From: Sebastes aleutianus
Taxonomy: Eukaryota; Chordata; Actinopteri; Perciformes; Sebastidae
Length of the DNA stretch: 64,000 nt
Direction of reading: 5' to 3'
NCBI GenBank assembly: GCA_916700875.1
Contig: CAKAKS010000060.1
Location: forward strand, 32,810,804-32,874,803
Part shown: positions 24,776 to 35,859 of the stretch, piece after piece
Layout of the letters: each line of letters starts with the position of its first letter
How positions within the stretch are numbered: position 1 is the first letter of the stretch
The notes under the pieces: model-generated
Databases searched by the model: none
What the model saw: only the letters and a program-made list of their open reading frames with translations
What the model was told of the DNA's origin: nothing
Made by a program: the position numbers and the translations under genes

Positions 24776-25105
24776 TCTCCTCCTCCTCCTCCTCCTGCTG
24801 ATGCTGCTGCTGCTCCTCCTCCTCTTCCTCCTCCTCCTCTCTCCTCTTCCTGCTGCTGCTGCTGCTGCTCCTCCTCCTCCTCCTCTTCCTCCTGCTGCTC
24901 CTCCTCTTCTTCCTCCTCCTCCTCCTCCTCCTGCTGCTCCTCCTCCTCCTCTCTCCTCCTCCTGCTGCTGCTGCTAGTCCTCCTCCTCCTCGTCCTCCTC
25001 TCTCCTCCTCCTCCTACTGCTCCTCCTCTTCCTCCCCCTCCTCCTCCTCCTCCTGCTGCTGCTGCTAGTCCTCCTCCTCCTCTCTCCTCCTCCTCCTGCT
25101 GCTCC

Positions 25106-25140
<35 letters not shown>

Positions 25141-25278
25141 CTCTTTCTCCTCCTCTCGTCCTCCTCCTCCTGCTCCTACTCCTCCTCCTCCTCCTCTTCC
25201 TCCCCTCCTCTTCCTCCTCCTCCTCCTGCTGCTGCTCCTCCTCCTCCTCCTCCTCCTCCTCCCGCTGCTGCTCCTCCT

Positions 25279-25311
<33 letters not shown>

Positions 25312-25330
25312 GCTGCTGCTGCTGCTGCTC
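24776..25330. repeat. CTC/CTG trinucleotide tract, pyrimidine-rich
   Basis: About 555 bp, almost entirely CTC, TCC and CTG triplets on the + strand with a few TCT and CTT interruptions. It begins about 137 bp after the tgfb2 exon 1 donor. The complement is a purine-rich GAG/CAG strand. Spurious open frames include a 228-codon Ser/Leu/Pro frame and a 121-codon Glu/Gln/Arg frame. Mirror-symmetric pyrimidine tracts can form triplex DNA, and CTG runs can form hairpins. Whether this one does is untested. Confidence 0.95.
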
Positions 25331-25399
25331 TGTGTTCACTAGTTGGAGTTAGTAGAAGCAGCATCGTGATTCATCTCTTTTAGTCTTCACCTTATGCAG

Positions 25400-25640
25400 T
25401 AGAAGTAGCTCTCTGCAGGTCTTGAGCTCATATTTTCAGTTGGGTTTATTTGTCCGTTTGTCAGCAGGATAACGGAAAATACTACTGGCCCGATTTTCAT
25501 GAAAGTTGTTGAATTGTGCAGCATGATGGGGTGCGGATCCGGATCACAGGGCGGATACAAGCATCTACTCTTCATTTATGGAAACGGGCCTTGGCGGAGG
25601 TCTGAGTGCTGAGTGCCCTTCTAGTTCACTCGTTAAGAGT
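25400..25640. repeat. Interspersed repeat family D, copy 1
   Basis: Motifs are tttgtccgtttgtcagcagg, gatttt-catgaaa, ggatccggatcac and the terminal cttggcggaggtctgagtgc. They recur in varied form at 52020-52200 and 58385-58970. This is a common dispersed fish repeat, non-coding. Confidence 0.6.
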
Positions 25641-25689
25641 TAGATATCTGCACTCATTGGAACTACTTTATACTAACATTATAATCACT

Positions 25690-26168
25690 GTAAGTAGTAA
25701 GTCCCCTGTAAGTACTTTGTAAGTACTTTGTAAGTACTGGGTACTTTAACGGGATATTTCAGAGGAAAGGAGACATTACTTATGCTGTAAGAAGTATTCT
25801 GAAAGTACTGGGTACTTACGGGGGGTTTAGAGGTTTTGGGGGTTTGATGTGTTGTTCTTCTTGGTGTCCTGAAGATGTGTGATGAAGAGGATGAGGAAGA
25901 AGCTGCTGTCTCTTTCTTTTCCGCTTTTGTCCATAAGAAGAAAAAAAAACGAGTAAAAATGATGTGATTTCCTGAACATTACTTTATAGTAGCTTAGAGT
26001 ATGTTGCTGCTTCACAAATAACTCTTTTTACATGAAGCACATAAAGTGTGTGGTAAACCCACAGTTACTGTAGCAGGCAGGCAAAACAACTCAGAGAGAT
26101 AGCTACAGTATACGTCATTTATTCTTTCCTCTCAAATACCCTGTAGGTACCCAGTACTTACAAAATAC
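25690..26168. mobile_element. Possible MITE with GTAAGTACT inverted repeats
   Basis: The text aagtactttgtaagtactg plus ggtac at about 25722-25745 is matched in reverse complement, with one mismatch, by gtacccagtacttacaaaat plus actt at 26148-26169. Short tandem copies of ttgtaagtac precede it. Family A copy c begins exactly at the right end. Confidence 0.5.
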
Positions 26169-26942
26169 TTGAAGGGACTGTTTGTAAGAATCATAAATTG
26201 CTTGTTAACAGCGACACCTGTGGCCGTTAAGTCAACGAAAGTCAGCGTCCTGTTGATTGTGCTCGCTCTAAATAGACATGAACGAGCATCGCTCAAAACA
26301 GTGAGGCGACACACGTCAGCTAAAAGCACAACATCACTCTATATTTCAGCTGCTTGGCAGTAATGTTAGCTGACCAGACGAAGGTCTCTCCATGAATCAA
26401 TGCTGATCCTAGTGTTGGCTTTTCCTGCCTCAGCCTCCCGACCGCGGCCGGAGGGAACAGGGGAGACGCCGGAGTTTTGGTCGGAGACGATAACGTTTCT
26501 CTCTGCGGAGCCCCGTCACTTCACAAGATACGGGAAACCTCTGTTGGTCTGGAGGAGCTGCAGCAGTTATTTCTGCACAAACGTCCACTGAACATTCACT
26601 AGATATTGTCAGAGCTAAACTAACTCTTCTGCAGTGTGTAGTGTGCGCGCATGCACGTGAGAGTGGAGTGACGGAGTGAGAACGAGCGCGGTGTGTGAGT
26701 GAAGGCAGGCAGAGGAGCAGAGTACAGCAGAGACTCCGGTCCTGGAGACCAAAGCTACGGTCTCCCCCGCGTCCAACACTGTTTAACAGACGGGCTTCAC
26801 TAGATATAACTTTGCGGTTATGGTACTTCTGTGTAGTTTGTGTTGGAGTCTGAGTCTGAACAGCGTAGCCACACGCGAGCCCGCATACGGACACCGATCC
26901 GGATTGTTTATACGTGTAAGAAGTTACAAACAGTCCCTTTAA
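26169..26942 (+). mobile_element. Repeat family A, copy c
   Basis: Nearly full-length, co-oriented with the 9711 copy, inside tgfb2 intron 1. It starts ttgaagggactgtttgtaag and ends gttacaaacagtccctttaa. It lacks about 15 bp (tcctccgaccgcggc) present in copy a near its 3-prime third. Confidence 0.87.
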
Positions 26943-27073
26943 TTACCAGTAGGAACCAGTAAATATTTATATGTACTGATACATATGACAATGTTAACTA
27001 AGTCTTGGGTAATTATGCTTTAAGTCTTTACCCTTTACCAAATACTTATCTTGTAATGTGGTGAACTAACTCT

Positions 27074-27440
27074 TTAAAGCTTCAGTAGGCAGTATATTTT
27101 TTGGCATCATTGGGTAAAAAATTCCAGAATAACCTTTCAGCATATTGTAATTCAAGTGTTCTGAGAGATAACTAGACTTCTGCTCCTCCTCATGGCTCTG
27201 TTTGACTTTAAACAATCTAGCCCGTGGTGGGAAACTTCACAGGTCATTTCAGAGAGAAAGCGTTCCTATTGGATGTAGCAGCTGTCAATCACTCGTGAAC
27301 TCCGATCAAACAGTCAAGCGCTCAAGGAAGCGCTGAATATTCTGTTACTGTAATGCTTATTTCTCTCCTCAAATGTGTGCAGAAACATCTTGCAGTGCAC
27401 CGTTTAGCTGTAAAATGAGAAAGCTTTAGACCCGGCTGGT
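27074..27440. mobile_element. MITE family M, copy 2 (internally rearranged)
   Basis: It starts ttaaagcttcagtaggcagt. Positions 27074-27275 match the reverse complement of the right end of the 8386-8995 copy. Positions 27285-27430 match that copy's middle in the same orientation. So the two halves have opposite relative polarity. The right boundary is unclear. Confidence 0.7.
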
Positions 27441-28601
27441 GGGCGGTGCTTGGTATTTCTTCTTCAACTGATCTCAACATGGCTGCCGGGTCACAATCTT
27501 TAGTAGCTGTGTATGATTTCACCAAATTGAGACATTTTCTCTTACTCCGTTTTCAGCATCAATCAGCTCACGTTGATTTTGTCCAAAAAGTGTGTCTGTC
27601 TGGCAACTTTTAAATCACCTTGGTGAAGATCTTCCTGTACCGGTTTTAGATACATTCGTGACCCACTTGTCCTTGTTAACAGTATCTTATCCTGGAATGT
27701 ATTTTCAGCGCTATGCTGTTGATCCTTGGCGTTACCAGGCTCTGTCCGTGCGTGGTGGAGCGATGTATATATATCAGTGAGCAGCCTTACATTTATTAAA
27801 GTGTGGACAACCACTCTGTATGGAGTAGTGCACGATGATGCCCGGCCTAAAAGGTTTCCCCAACATTCTCGCTGACACCTCAAAGGATGTGATAGAAAAG
27901 CTGACAGTTTGTGTGTATGAGATGTGTAGATCTGCTAAAAAACATTTGGGAATTTGAAACAACGTGCAGTTTGCAGAGGAAGCCACGTTTGCATAATAAT
28001 CCTTGAAGCAGAAGTTTCAGTTCTCTGCTGACAGCTTCAGTGGTGCTGTTCTGTAGCTGACCCTGACCTTTGACCTCCCATGAGGAGAAGATGAATTTAT
28101 CCTTCTGCAGATCAAAGACACATCAGACGAAAGGCACGGCTGTAGAAACAAAATAATCATATTAAATGAAACTGCAGAGCCATTAACCCCAATATGGTTT
28201 TCCCATTCACATCAGAAATGTGAGCACTCGAACCGAAGCAAAAATAAATTAGCATGACATTTTGTATGCCCCGAGGTGTATTTTGCATTAAATGTTATCC
28301 TTGGCCCTGCCTCCTGTGTAAATACCTTAAATATGAATAGATGTGGCCTGATGCCAAGTGCAGTCAGGAAAGCATTTACAGGGTATAAATAACACTGAGT
28401 CAACACGCACGCAGGGAGGAGAAAGAGGCCCGAATTGAGTCCCATTCATGTGAACTGGTGACACTGGGCAGGTCCCTCACATCTGGAGACAGATGCTGAC
28501 AGGAGAGAGATCAAGCAGTGAACCCCTTCAGCTGATAGGCTCTATTTATTTAGTCTCTTTCACTTGACGTGTGAGCGTGAGAGTTGCTGTGAAAGTGAAT
28601 A

Positions 28602-28641
<40 letters not shown>

Positions 28642-28832
28642 CTTATTTGGTTGGGTGCCAGGAAATCCTCAGAGGCAGCAATGTGGGGCACATCGGCCCT
28701 GGAAGCCGTACAGAAATGCTGGGCAGTGGAATGAGGAAGGTGAGGAGGGGTGAGGGGTGTATATGGAAGGGGGGTTGGAGACACTGTGCCAGGTCTCACA
28801 GTCGTTTATTTAAACCCAGTTAGCTATGAGGC

Positions 28833-28870
<38 letters not shown>

Positions 28871-29155
28871 GCCTGGCTGCCACTCACTGCATGGAAAATT
28901 CCAGCAGGAGAGACTATGTTAAGGTCTGTTTGGAAATGTATCACAGAAACTGGGGGAGTGGAGTTCGAAAAAAATAATCTGGGTGTTTACCAGGCAGGGA
29001 GGGGTCTAATTACAGCTGGTATATGCTGTAGCGTTGTCAAAGATATCAAAGTATCGACGCATATCAATGCTGAATATTTGAAATGGTTTCAATACTCATT
29101 TTCCGCAATGTTGATACAGCAGTACCAGCTGTGCTCTCTGCTCTCTCTTCTCTCC

Positions 29156-29189
<34 letters not shown>

Positions 29190-29374
29190 GCAATACTAAA
29201 TCACTGGAGTACCCATTTGATCATTTTGTTCTCCCTGAAGAAACCCACTGTACTGCCCTTCATTGTGACATATTGACATGCCACTCCTCAATAGTTTTGA
29301 TGTCTCCAGATAATGTTATAGTTAAGTTGTTATCTTGTAATAAATAAGAAGACTACTAACTAAACATGAACACG
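27441..29374. other. Intron 1 segment with CA microsatellites
   Basis: No gene. Dinucleotide runs lie at 28604-28640 (CA), 28838-28867 (TG) and 29158-29188 (CA). Positions 28150-28430 look non-repetitive and AT-rich with no obvious transposon ends. This could be a conserved regulatory segment, but no alignment is available to show it. Confidence 0.45.
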
Positions 29375-29668
29375 ATTTATTAGAGCTGCAACGATTCATC
29401 GATTAGTTGTCAACTATTAAATTAATCGGCAACTATTTTGATAATTGATTAATCAGTTTGAGTAATTTTTTTAAGACAACAAGTCAAAATTCTCTGATTC
29501 CATCTTCTTAAATGAGAATATTTTCTGGTTTAAAACTGAATCTCTGTGAGTTGTGGACAAAACGAGACATTTGAGAACGTCATCTTGGGCTTTGGGAAAC
29601 ACTGATCAACATTTCATAGACCAAATCAAACTAAAATTAAATGAAATTGACAATGAAAATAATCAGGG
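29375..29668. mobile_element. hAT-type MITE (GAGCTGCAACGATT family), truncated
   Basis: It begins agagctgcaacgattcatcg, followed by cggcaactattttgataatt and later gtcatcttgggctttgggaa. This matches a very abundant fish MITE I remember. The distal terminus (ending in a ttgcagc-like complement) is lost at the junction with the GGCAGA array. Confidence 0.7.
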
Positions 29669-29760
29669 CAGGGCAGAGGCAGAGCCGGGAAACTTGGGTG
29701 GACGGCCTGGGGCCAGGGCAGAGGCAGAGGCAGAGGCAGAGGCAAAGCCGGGAAACTCAG
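29669..29760. repeat. GGCAGA hexanucleotide repeat region
   Basis: Two blocks of ggcaga units, each followed by gccgggaaact. Interspersed ggcctgggg text makes it look like a duplicated 70-bp unit. Confidence 0.7.
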
Positions 29761-31291
29761 GAAACGTAGGGACTTGGGGCGGCTGCAGCCCGGTGTGGCC
29801 CAGCCAGGACAGCTGACCACGAGGCCTGAGCAGCGAGGTCTGAGCGGATCTCTCTCCATCCACTCCCCGGCGGAGTCCGACTACCGCGCGCCCCAGGCAA
29901 CCTCGGCCTTCGGCCCTCGCTCAGCTGTCCGTGCTGACCCATGGCGGGATACGGTGGTATGCAGCAGTCCGACGTGCTGCTGTAGCTAGCTAAATAAAAA
30001 AGATTTGTCTTGTTGTGTTTAAAAGTAATTCACAATTTGCACGTTATAATTTCTTTCCTAAGATGCTGATGTCTGATACTTTACTGCCAGTACAAATACA
30101 GAGGTCGAGATTGAAGATGACATTAGGAAATCATCATTGGACCAATGCAATGTCAATCTTGTATTCTATTGGTTGTTGATTGGTAACAACCCAAGGAAGG
30201 ATGACCTCCCTTAGAGCATCATTTTACTGTTTTGGCCAATCACAGATAAAGATCTTGCCTGCCCTGCAGGTGTTGCTGTTGAAGCATTTAAATCAGAAGT
30301 TCAATAATATTTAAAAAAAGAAGAGACAAACATTTGATATAAATGTTAATGAGCAGGAGCAACCTCCTCTGCCTCTATGGACCAGCCTCCACTGGTCTAG
30401 GTTTGTTTTTTTAAAGAGGGGAGAGGCGAAGGTGAGGGCCAACGGTGGGGAGAACTTCCTTCAAAAATGAAGTTGGTAGAAAGTCAAAGGTGCAGGTAGA
30501 TGACTTCATATCATTGATTGTTTTCAGCAGAGTTTTAAGGGAGGACAGGTAGCCAGTATGTATGTCATATGTATATAGTCGTGTATAGTAAATGTCATAG
30601 CTGTGTGTGCTGGGCTGGTTGACACAGTGCTTCCCTGTTAGTGTGGCTATAACGGGGCAGAGTGGACAGAGTGTCTCTGGAGTGCTATAGAGTTCCAGCT
30701 TTCTCTACAGTAGCCTGTGAACATGCTGACCCCACTGTGTGCTGGATGTCTGCACAACACTGTCTACACAAGTGACTAGTTTTCCGTTTATATTTACATT
30801 TTAGAAGGATGGACGAATTTTAATGTTTGCATTTTTGTATGATAGAAAAAACAACACAACACAATCATTTAGAGTCACGTACTGTGGAGTCTGGCTGAAT
30901 CAGCTGAGGGTTTGTGTTCAGGCTGCATCATATTTGGTAACCCACACAACTCCTACATGATGTTTATATCTGTTGTGCATCGGCAGTGTAAGATTTGGGG
31001 ATTATTGAATGATGCAAAGAATATGTTTAAAGTCGGTGTAAAGCAAAAATAAATATGCATTCTGGGTTTGTCGCACCACAGAAAAATGTGTTACTAACCA
31101 CCCAGCCAAATTTGAATAATTAAAAAAATCGCCAAGTATATAAAATTAGCTTTCAAAATCATGGGAAAATCATCAGTATTCTCTGCTCTGAGACGCTGGG
31201 GGCGTGTCGCTGAAGGCGTTGAAACCTGAAACCTCTCTTAATACAACCATGGCTGAAACCACACCCACAAGCGGGGAAGGTGCAGCCTGTC
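29761..31291. other. Intron 1 segment, no gene recognised
   Basis: Positions 29770-29960 are GC-rich without a convincing frame. Positions 30160-30230 contain ggtaacaacccaaggaagga, which recurs at about 60935 and marks another dispersed repeat. The rest is featureless. Confidence 0.4.
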
Positions 31292-31564
31292 GGGATTCCT
31301 CAGTAGCGGCGAGCAAAGAGGGAAGAGCCCAGCGCCGAATCGCCGTCCGACGGGCGGAGTGGGGAAATGTGGCGTACGGAAGACCGCTTGCCCGGTGTCG
31401 CTTGGGGCCTGAGTCCTTTTGACCATTGCTCAGCCCGTGGACGGTGCGAGGCCGGTAACGGCCCCCGTCGCGCAGTCTGCCCGGGGGGTTCAACTTGGCA
31501 GGTTAGAGACGGCTGTTCGGTGTGGCAGGATCCCCTCGCGAGACCTCTCCCCGGAGATGGCTGT
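31292..31564 (+). pseudogene. 28S rRNA pseudogene fragment with internal deletion
   Basis: The text ggattcctcagtagcggcga, agagcccagcgccgaatc, aatgtggcgtacggaagacc, gcttgcccggtgtcgctt and gaggccggtaacggcccc is the 5-prime part of eukaryotic large-subunit rRNA. At cgcgc (31469-31473) it jumps to agtctgcccgggggg and ttcaacttggcaggtt, which in intact 28S lie downstream, after a conserved core of about 200 nt. Substitutions (gagcaaag for gagcgaag, cttggcagg for ctcggcggg) show decay. The fragment ends at ctgtcttaaa. It is a non-functional insertion in tgfb2 intron 1, not a ribosomal locus. Confidence 0.88.
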
Positions 31565-31849
31565 CTTAAAAAGTCTTAAATTTGACATGTTGAAACCTGC
31601 AGATACCCAGTCTGCAGAAGATGTCAAATACCTCTTTCACACCAATGACCAGGTTGGACCTGGTTATCTGACCCATGTTCAACCCTCCTTTTGTCAATTC
31701 AAGTCAAGTCAGACAACCCGGGAACAATGCATATCAATTAGCTCAGGTGCTATGTTGTATGTTACATGGAGCTGTTGTGTATGCAAAAGCATACAGACAA
31801 CATAGAGATTTACAGCATCTACCAATCAACACTCATTAACCCTTTCTAT
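31565..31849. other. Intron 1 segment flanking rRNA fragment
   Basis: It begins with aaaaagtcttaaatttgaca and gttgaaacctgcaga, which resembles a dispersed repeat. The rRNA-derived piece may be part of that repeat's structure. No coding signal. Confidence 0.4.
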
Positions 31850-33060
31850 TCCGACCTTTTCTTTAGAGGGGTCGGGGTGATGTTCAGGGGTAGATAAACA
31901 GTCAACAGTAGGTGTCACATAGAAGTGGTGTACATCATCTGAAAGCTGGGAACCTGAAGATTAATTTGAGATGCTCAGCACTGTGTCAAGTTGTTCTAGT
32001 CATTAGTAAGAAATACAAATTAATTAATTAATAAATCAATTACAATAAATTGTGAAAGTGTATAAGAGCGTAGAAAATGTTGTAATAAGTTTGTGATGGT
32101 CATCCCGATGCTCTATTATATCTCATGAATTGTTGCAGCAATTCTGGGGTTGATAGCAATTGTTACACAGATTTGGTGCTGAATTAAAAAAAATGTTTAC
32201 CATTCAAGAATTAATAAAAATGATAAATAATCCTTCCAAAATACCACATTAAGACACCAAGACCTCGAGCAACACCACAGAAAAAGCCATGCTGTGATTT
32301 GGTTTCCAAAACCTTTGACATTTGGAGATTTATGCAATAATTGCATTTGTAAACTGCTCAGAAACCCCCTTATTGTCAATCTAGCTAGGAAAGCCATCAT
32401 CCTCTGAATGCTCTAGGTCTCTAGTTTGATCCATTCATCCTCTGAATGCTCTAGGTCTCTAGTTTGATCCATCCATCCTCTGAATGCTCTAGGTCTCTAG
32501 TTTGATCCATCTATCCTCTGAATAGTCTAGGTCTCTAGTTTGATCCATCCATCCTCTGAATGCTCTAGGTCTCTAGTCTGATCCATCCATCCTCTGAATG
32601 CTCTAGGTCTATAGTCTGATCCATCCATCCTCTGAATGCTCTAGGTCTCTAGTCTGATCCATCCATCCTCTGAATGCTCTAGATCTCTAGTTTGATCCAT
32701 CCATCCTCTGAATGCTCTAGGTCTCTAGTTTGATCCATCCATCCTCTGAATGCTCTAGGTCTCTAGTTTGATCCATCCATCCTCTGAATGCTCTAGGTCT
32801 CTAGTCTGATCCATCCATCCTCTGAATGCTCTAGGTCTCTAGTTTGATGAGGCTGTGATTATCCTAGAGGTCACCACAGGTCATTTTATACAGTGAGGTC
32901 AAGTTTAAAAAAATGGTCTCATTACAATGAAATGTCTCCTATGGGGACTAACATCATCACACATGAATACAGTTGGGCTCATTGGATCCACAAGAGTCTC
33001 AGCTTTACAGTGATACCCAATATATGGAATTTAAGACTGTTTAAGGACCCCGGTTTGCAG
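31850..33060 (+). mobile_element. Repeat family F, copy 1, with embedded minisatellite
   Basis: Flanking text (agtaggtgtcacatagaagt, acatttggagatttatgca, gggactaacatcatcacaca, cattggatccacaagagtct) matches 58150-59690 in the same orientation. Copy 2 has one unit where this copy has a twelve-unit array at 32398-32850. Copy 2 instead contains a roughly 740-bp insertion. No protein frame is recognised. Confidence 0.85.
32398..32850. repeat. 38-bp minisatellite, 12 copies
   Basis: The unit begins tcctctgaatgctctaggtc and ends agtttgatccatcca. Twelve units have few differences (tagtctgat versus tagtttgat, one gaatagtct), so expansion is recent. It is contiguous, without spacers. Confidence 0.95.
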
Positions 33061-33274
33061 AAATATTCAAATACACCATTTTAGTACGAGCGAAAATGAC
33101 ACATACAAACTGCATTCAATGAACTGCATGGTTTTTGCCCCAAACTGCATGTGACTGCATGTCTGTAAAGGAGCCTCAACAAAGCAATGAATTGGTCAAA
33201 CCTAAACAGGAATTCCAGTCTGTAATGTATATCGTATATAAACATATAAGACAATTGAATAGTGAATTGAACTG

Positions 33275-33570
33275 CTCAGAGAGTAGAGCAGGTTGTTCAC
33301 CAATCGGAAGGTCAGCGGTTCGATCCCCGGCTCCTCCGGTCCACATGTCAATGTGTCCTTGAGCAAGACACTTAACCCCAAATTGTTCCCGAAGGCTGAG
33401 CCATCGGTGTGTGAATGAGTATTTAGATCCGATCCTGATGGGCAAGTTGGCTCCTTGCATGGCAGTCTCACCATCAGTGTATGAATGTGTGTGTGAATGG
33501 CTGAATGCTGACATGTAGTGTAAAGAGCTTTGAGTAGTCGGAAGACTAGAAAAGCGCTATATAAACTGTG
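33275..33570 (+). mobile_element. tRNA-derived SINE
   Basis: It opens with a tRNA-like head. An A-box-like segment lies near 33282-33296 (gtagagcaggttgttc). A B box ggttcgatccc lies at 33317-33327. A body typical of abundant fish SINEs follows (caagacacttaaccccaaat, tgtagtgtaaagagctttga), ending agaaaagcgctatataaact. It is not a functional tRNA: no acceptor stem pairs across the head. Confidence 0.82.
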
Positions 33571-33635
33571 TGAGTCAGTATCGGCCCAACATCCGATCCG
33601 TTATCGGTATCGGTGCATCCCTGCTTGAAGGCAGA
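33571..33635. mobile_element. hAT MITE end fragment
   Basis: Tandem atccgatccgttatcggta text ends cggtgcatccctg, the complement of a cagggatgcaccga hAT terminus. No partner end was found; it is truncated by the SINE. Confidence 0.5.
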
Positions 33636-34699
33636 CGTGCTGCTCAGCATGGCTGAACACACGTGCGACTGTTCCCCTCAGTAACTGATAAAACCTGCTT
33701 TTTCACAGCCAATGTTTGTCTTTAATCATATTTGGCATTTTATTTACACTGCTGTTTGCTTTGGAAATGCCCTTGAAACGCACACACACATTGTAGCACA
33801 AGTCCTGCATGAGTACATCGGGACAGTGACACACAGAGTGTCCACTGCTGTAAATATCATGTCAGAACACCAATACCCTCGGTGAGCATTTAAAGAAAGC
33901 ATAAGCTCAGAAAGCAACAGCATTTGTGTTGGCAAAATTACATTAAAAGCATGATGTGAGGACTTTCTAACACTTGAGTTTGCAGCATGAACAAGAGATG
34001 AACTATGAATATCATGAACTAAGGTATCAGTGTGAACACCCACTGAAGCAAATTAGGGGAACTGAAACAAACAGATCTGCTTGAACAATGAAAAGACTTT
34101 GAGCTGGTAATCTCAGAGCAGAGTGAACTGTTGTCCGTTCAGGTATTAGCAGTATGAAGAGACATTCCTGTGGTGTGTAAATTTCCAAGGGGGTGCAGGA
34201 CAGAAAGTGTTGTTTGGCACAAGTTTCAGATCTGCATCTAATCAGGCCTTTAAAGAGTCTACAGGAAGGATGTGTCACTTTTTTAATATGAAACAGAGAG
34301 ACTGAAAGGAGTGGACCCGATTTTGTGTGGAGAGTTAAAGGCATATGTCTGCAAGTGTGTGTACTACAGTCGCAAACTGTGAGCATTGGACTAAAGCCGT
34401 CTGTCCTACCTCCACAACAAGCAAAAAACATGTCTGGGAGCGTAACTTCAGGCCAGCAATCAAGGAGGGATTCAAGTCTTTCAACGTTTTTCCTCCCAGT
34501 CGGGCTGGGTGATAAGGCTTATACAGACAGAATTGCAGAATCTAATGATAAAAATGGAATCAGCTGTAAAATGTGGAATATCATGGAATTTGCAGAAATG
34601 TAAATGCAATTGATGAAAATCAGGATTTCCGTTGCTGTTATAAGCAACCTCAGCTGACTGAACCGGAAAAACAGTCCATGCGTAGTTCACACCAAATTA
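33636..34699. other. Intron 1 segment, no gene recognised
   Basis: The 134-codon - strand frame (34027-34431) has no recognisable domain. No repeats with clear ends; possibly single-copy intronic DNA. Confidence 0.4.
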
Positions 34700-34735
34700 C
34701 TTAACACCCCGGCCAGACCGCCCGCATGAACAATG

Positions 34736-34830
34736 CGTGGCGGGTGGCTGCGTCGCGTGGCGGTTGTGTGGCGGCTGCGTTGCGTGGCGGCTGCGTTGCG
34801 TGGCGGCTGCGTTGCGTGGCGGCTGCGTTT
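34736..34830. repeat. 16-bp GC-rich minisatellite
   Basis: The unit gtggcggctgcgttgc is repeated about five times, with diverged copies at the left (gtggcgggtggctgcgtc). Confidence 0.88.
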
Positions 34831-35859
34831 CATTTCATTATAAATATCATTTATATTTATTTTAGACAGAGAAAGGTTAAGAAACGTGTGGTAGTTTGTA
34901 AATAATAGTAATAATCCACAATTAAAACCCCGTTCTAGATTCATTCATGAAGCTCTCCAAGTCACTGCATGTTCTCCAAATAGCTTGGTAAACCATATGC
35001 TTAAAAAAATCTTGATTACCAAAACATTCACCTAAGATTCGTACACAGAGCTTACTTAACGCTTATAATTAGACACTGAATCAAGTTAGCCCCGTCTGCT
35101 CTTTGTCAATTTTGTCCAAAAGGTTGTATAGGTACTTTTACGCATATGTTTAGGTACGGTCTTTTTGGTTACAAGTCACTGAATCTTCATCAGAAATTCT
35201 CAACAAGGAGATTCCACGTCGCCCCTTATTGTGCTTACTAAATGACAATTCTCAGGTCCCTATGTCTGTCCATGAAAAAAGGATTTGGTTGTCCGGCCTA
35301 ACTGCTGCAAAGCAAATCCTAGTAGTACGGTGGAAACCACCACACACACTGTCATTAAACCATTGGTGGTACTTGTTAGATATTTTGACTGTAGAACTCT
35401 GTTGCACGATCTCATGGTGCTTCGGAAAATACCATAATGTCTTGGTCAGAAGCTCTTCTAGCTTTTGAATCTCTTGCCAGAAGAAGGAGGGGGGGGGGGT
35501 TAACTTTGGTGCGTACGTGCATATGAGCATGTGTGTGCAGTATATGGATATTGGAGTATTTGGATTTAGGTCATGTGTACATACTGTAGGTGCAAGCTAC
35601 GCCTGTATCTGCTTGTGTAGACATACCAATTTATGTTAAAGTATATTGTATATTGATATGCATGTTTCCATATTACTATTTGTACATTAGGTATTGTTTT
35701 GTACTTGCACGATATACAATGAATCAATTTAAGTTTAATTGTTTTGGAACTACATCTGTATATGTATACATGTTCTTTTCTGTCAACATGAACTCATAAA
35801 AAGTTGTTCACAAAAAGAAAGCTCACAGAAAGTTAAATTATGGCCATAAACAAGCATAT
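34831..35859. other. Intron 1 segment, no gene recognised
   Basis: AT-rich. A run of eleven G lies near 35489-35499. The overlapping frames at 35229-35530 on both strands have no domain character. Confidence 0.4.

Noticed and set aside
24656..25342. 228-codon + strand frame and Glu/Gln-rich - strand frame
   Set aside because: Both are translations of the CTC/CTG tract. The composition is purely that of the repeat, and the + frame overlaps the tgfb2 intron.
26430..26894. 154-codon - strand frame (and relatives at 9972, 22433 and 47539)
   Set aside because: All lie within copies of repeat family A. Similarity among them follows from the DNA repeat and is not evidence of a gene.
32398..32850. 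Possible CRISPR array
   Set aside because: The 38-bp units are directly contiguous with no unique spacers, there are no cas genes, and the setting is a vertebrate genome.
33280..33350. Possible tRNA gene
   Set aside because: A B box is present, but cloverleaf stems are missing and the sequence continues into a SINE body.
34027..34431. 134-codon - strand frame
   Set aside because: No recognisable domain, no partner exon, and composition like random open sequence.
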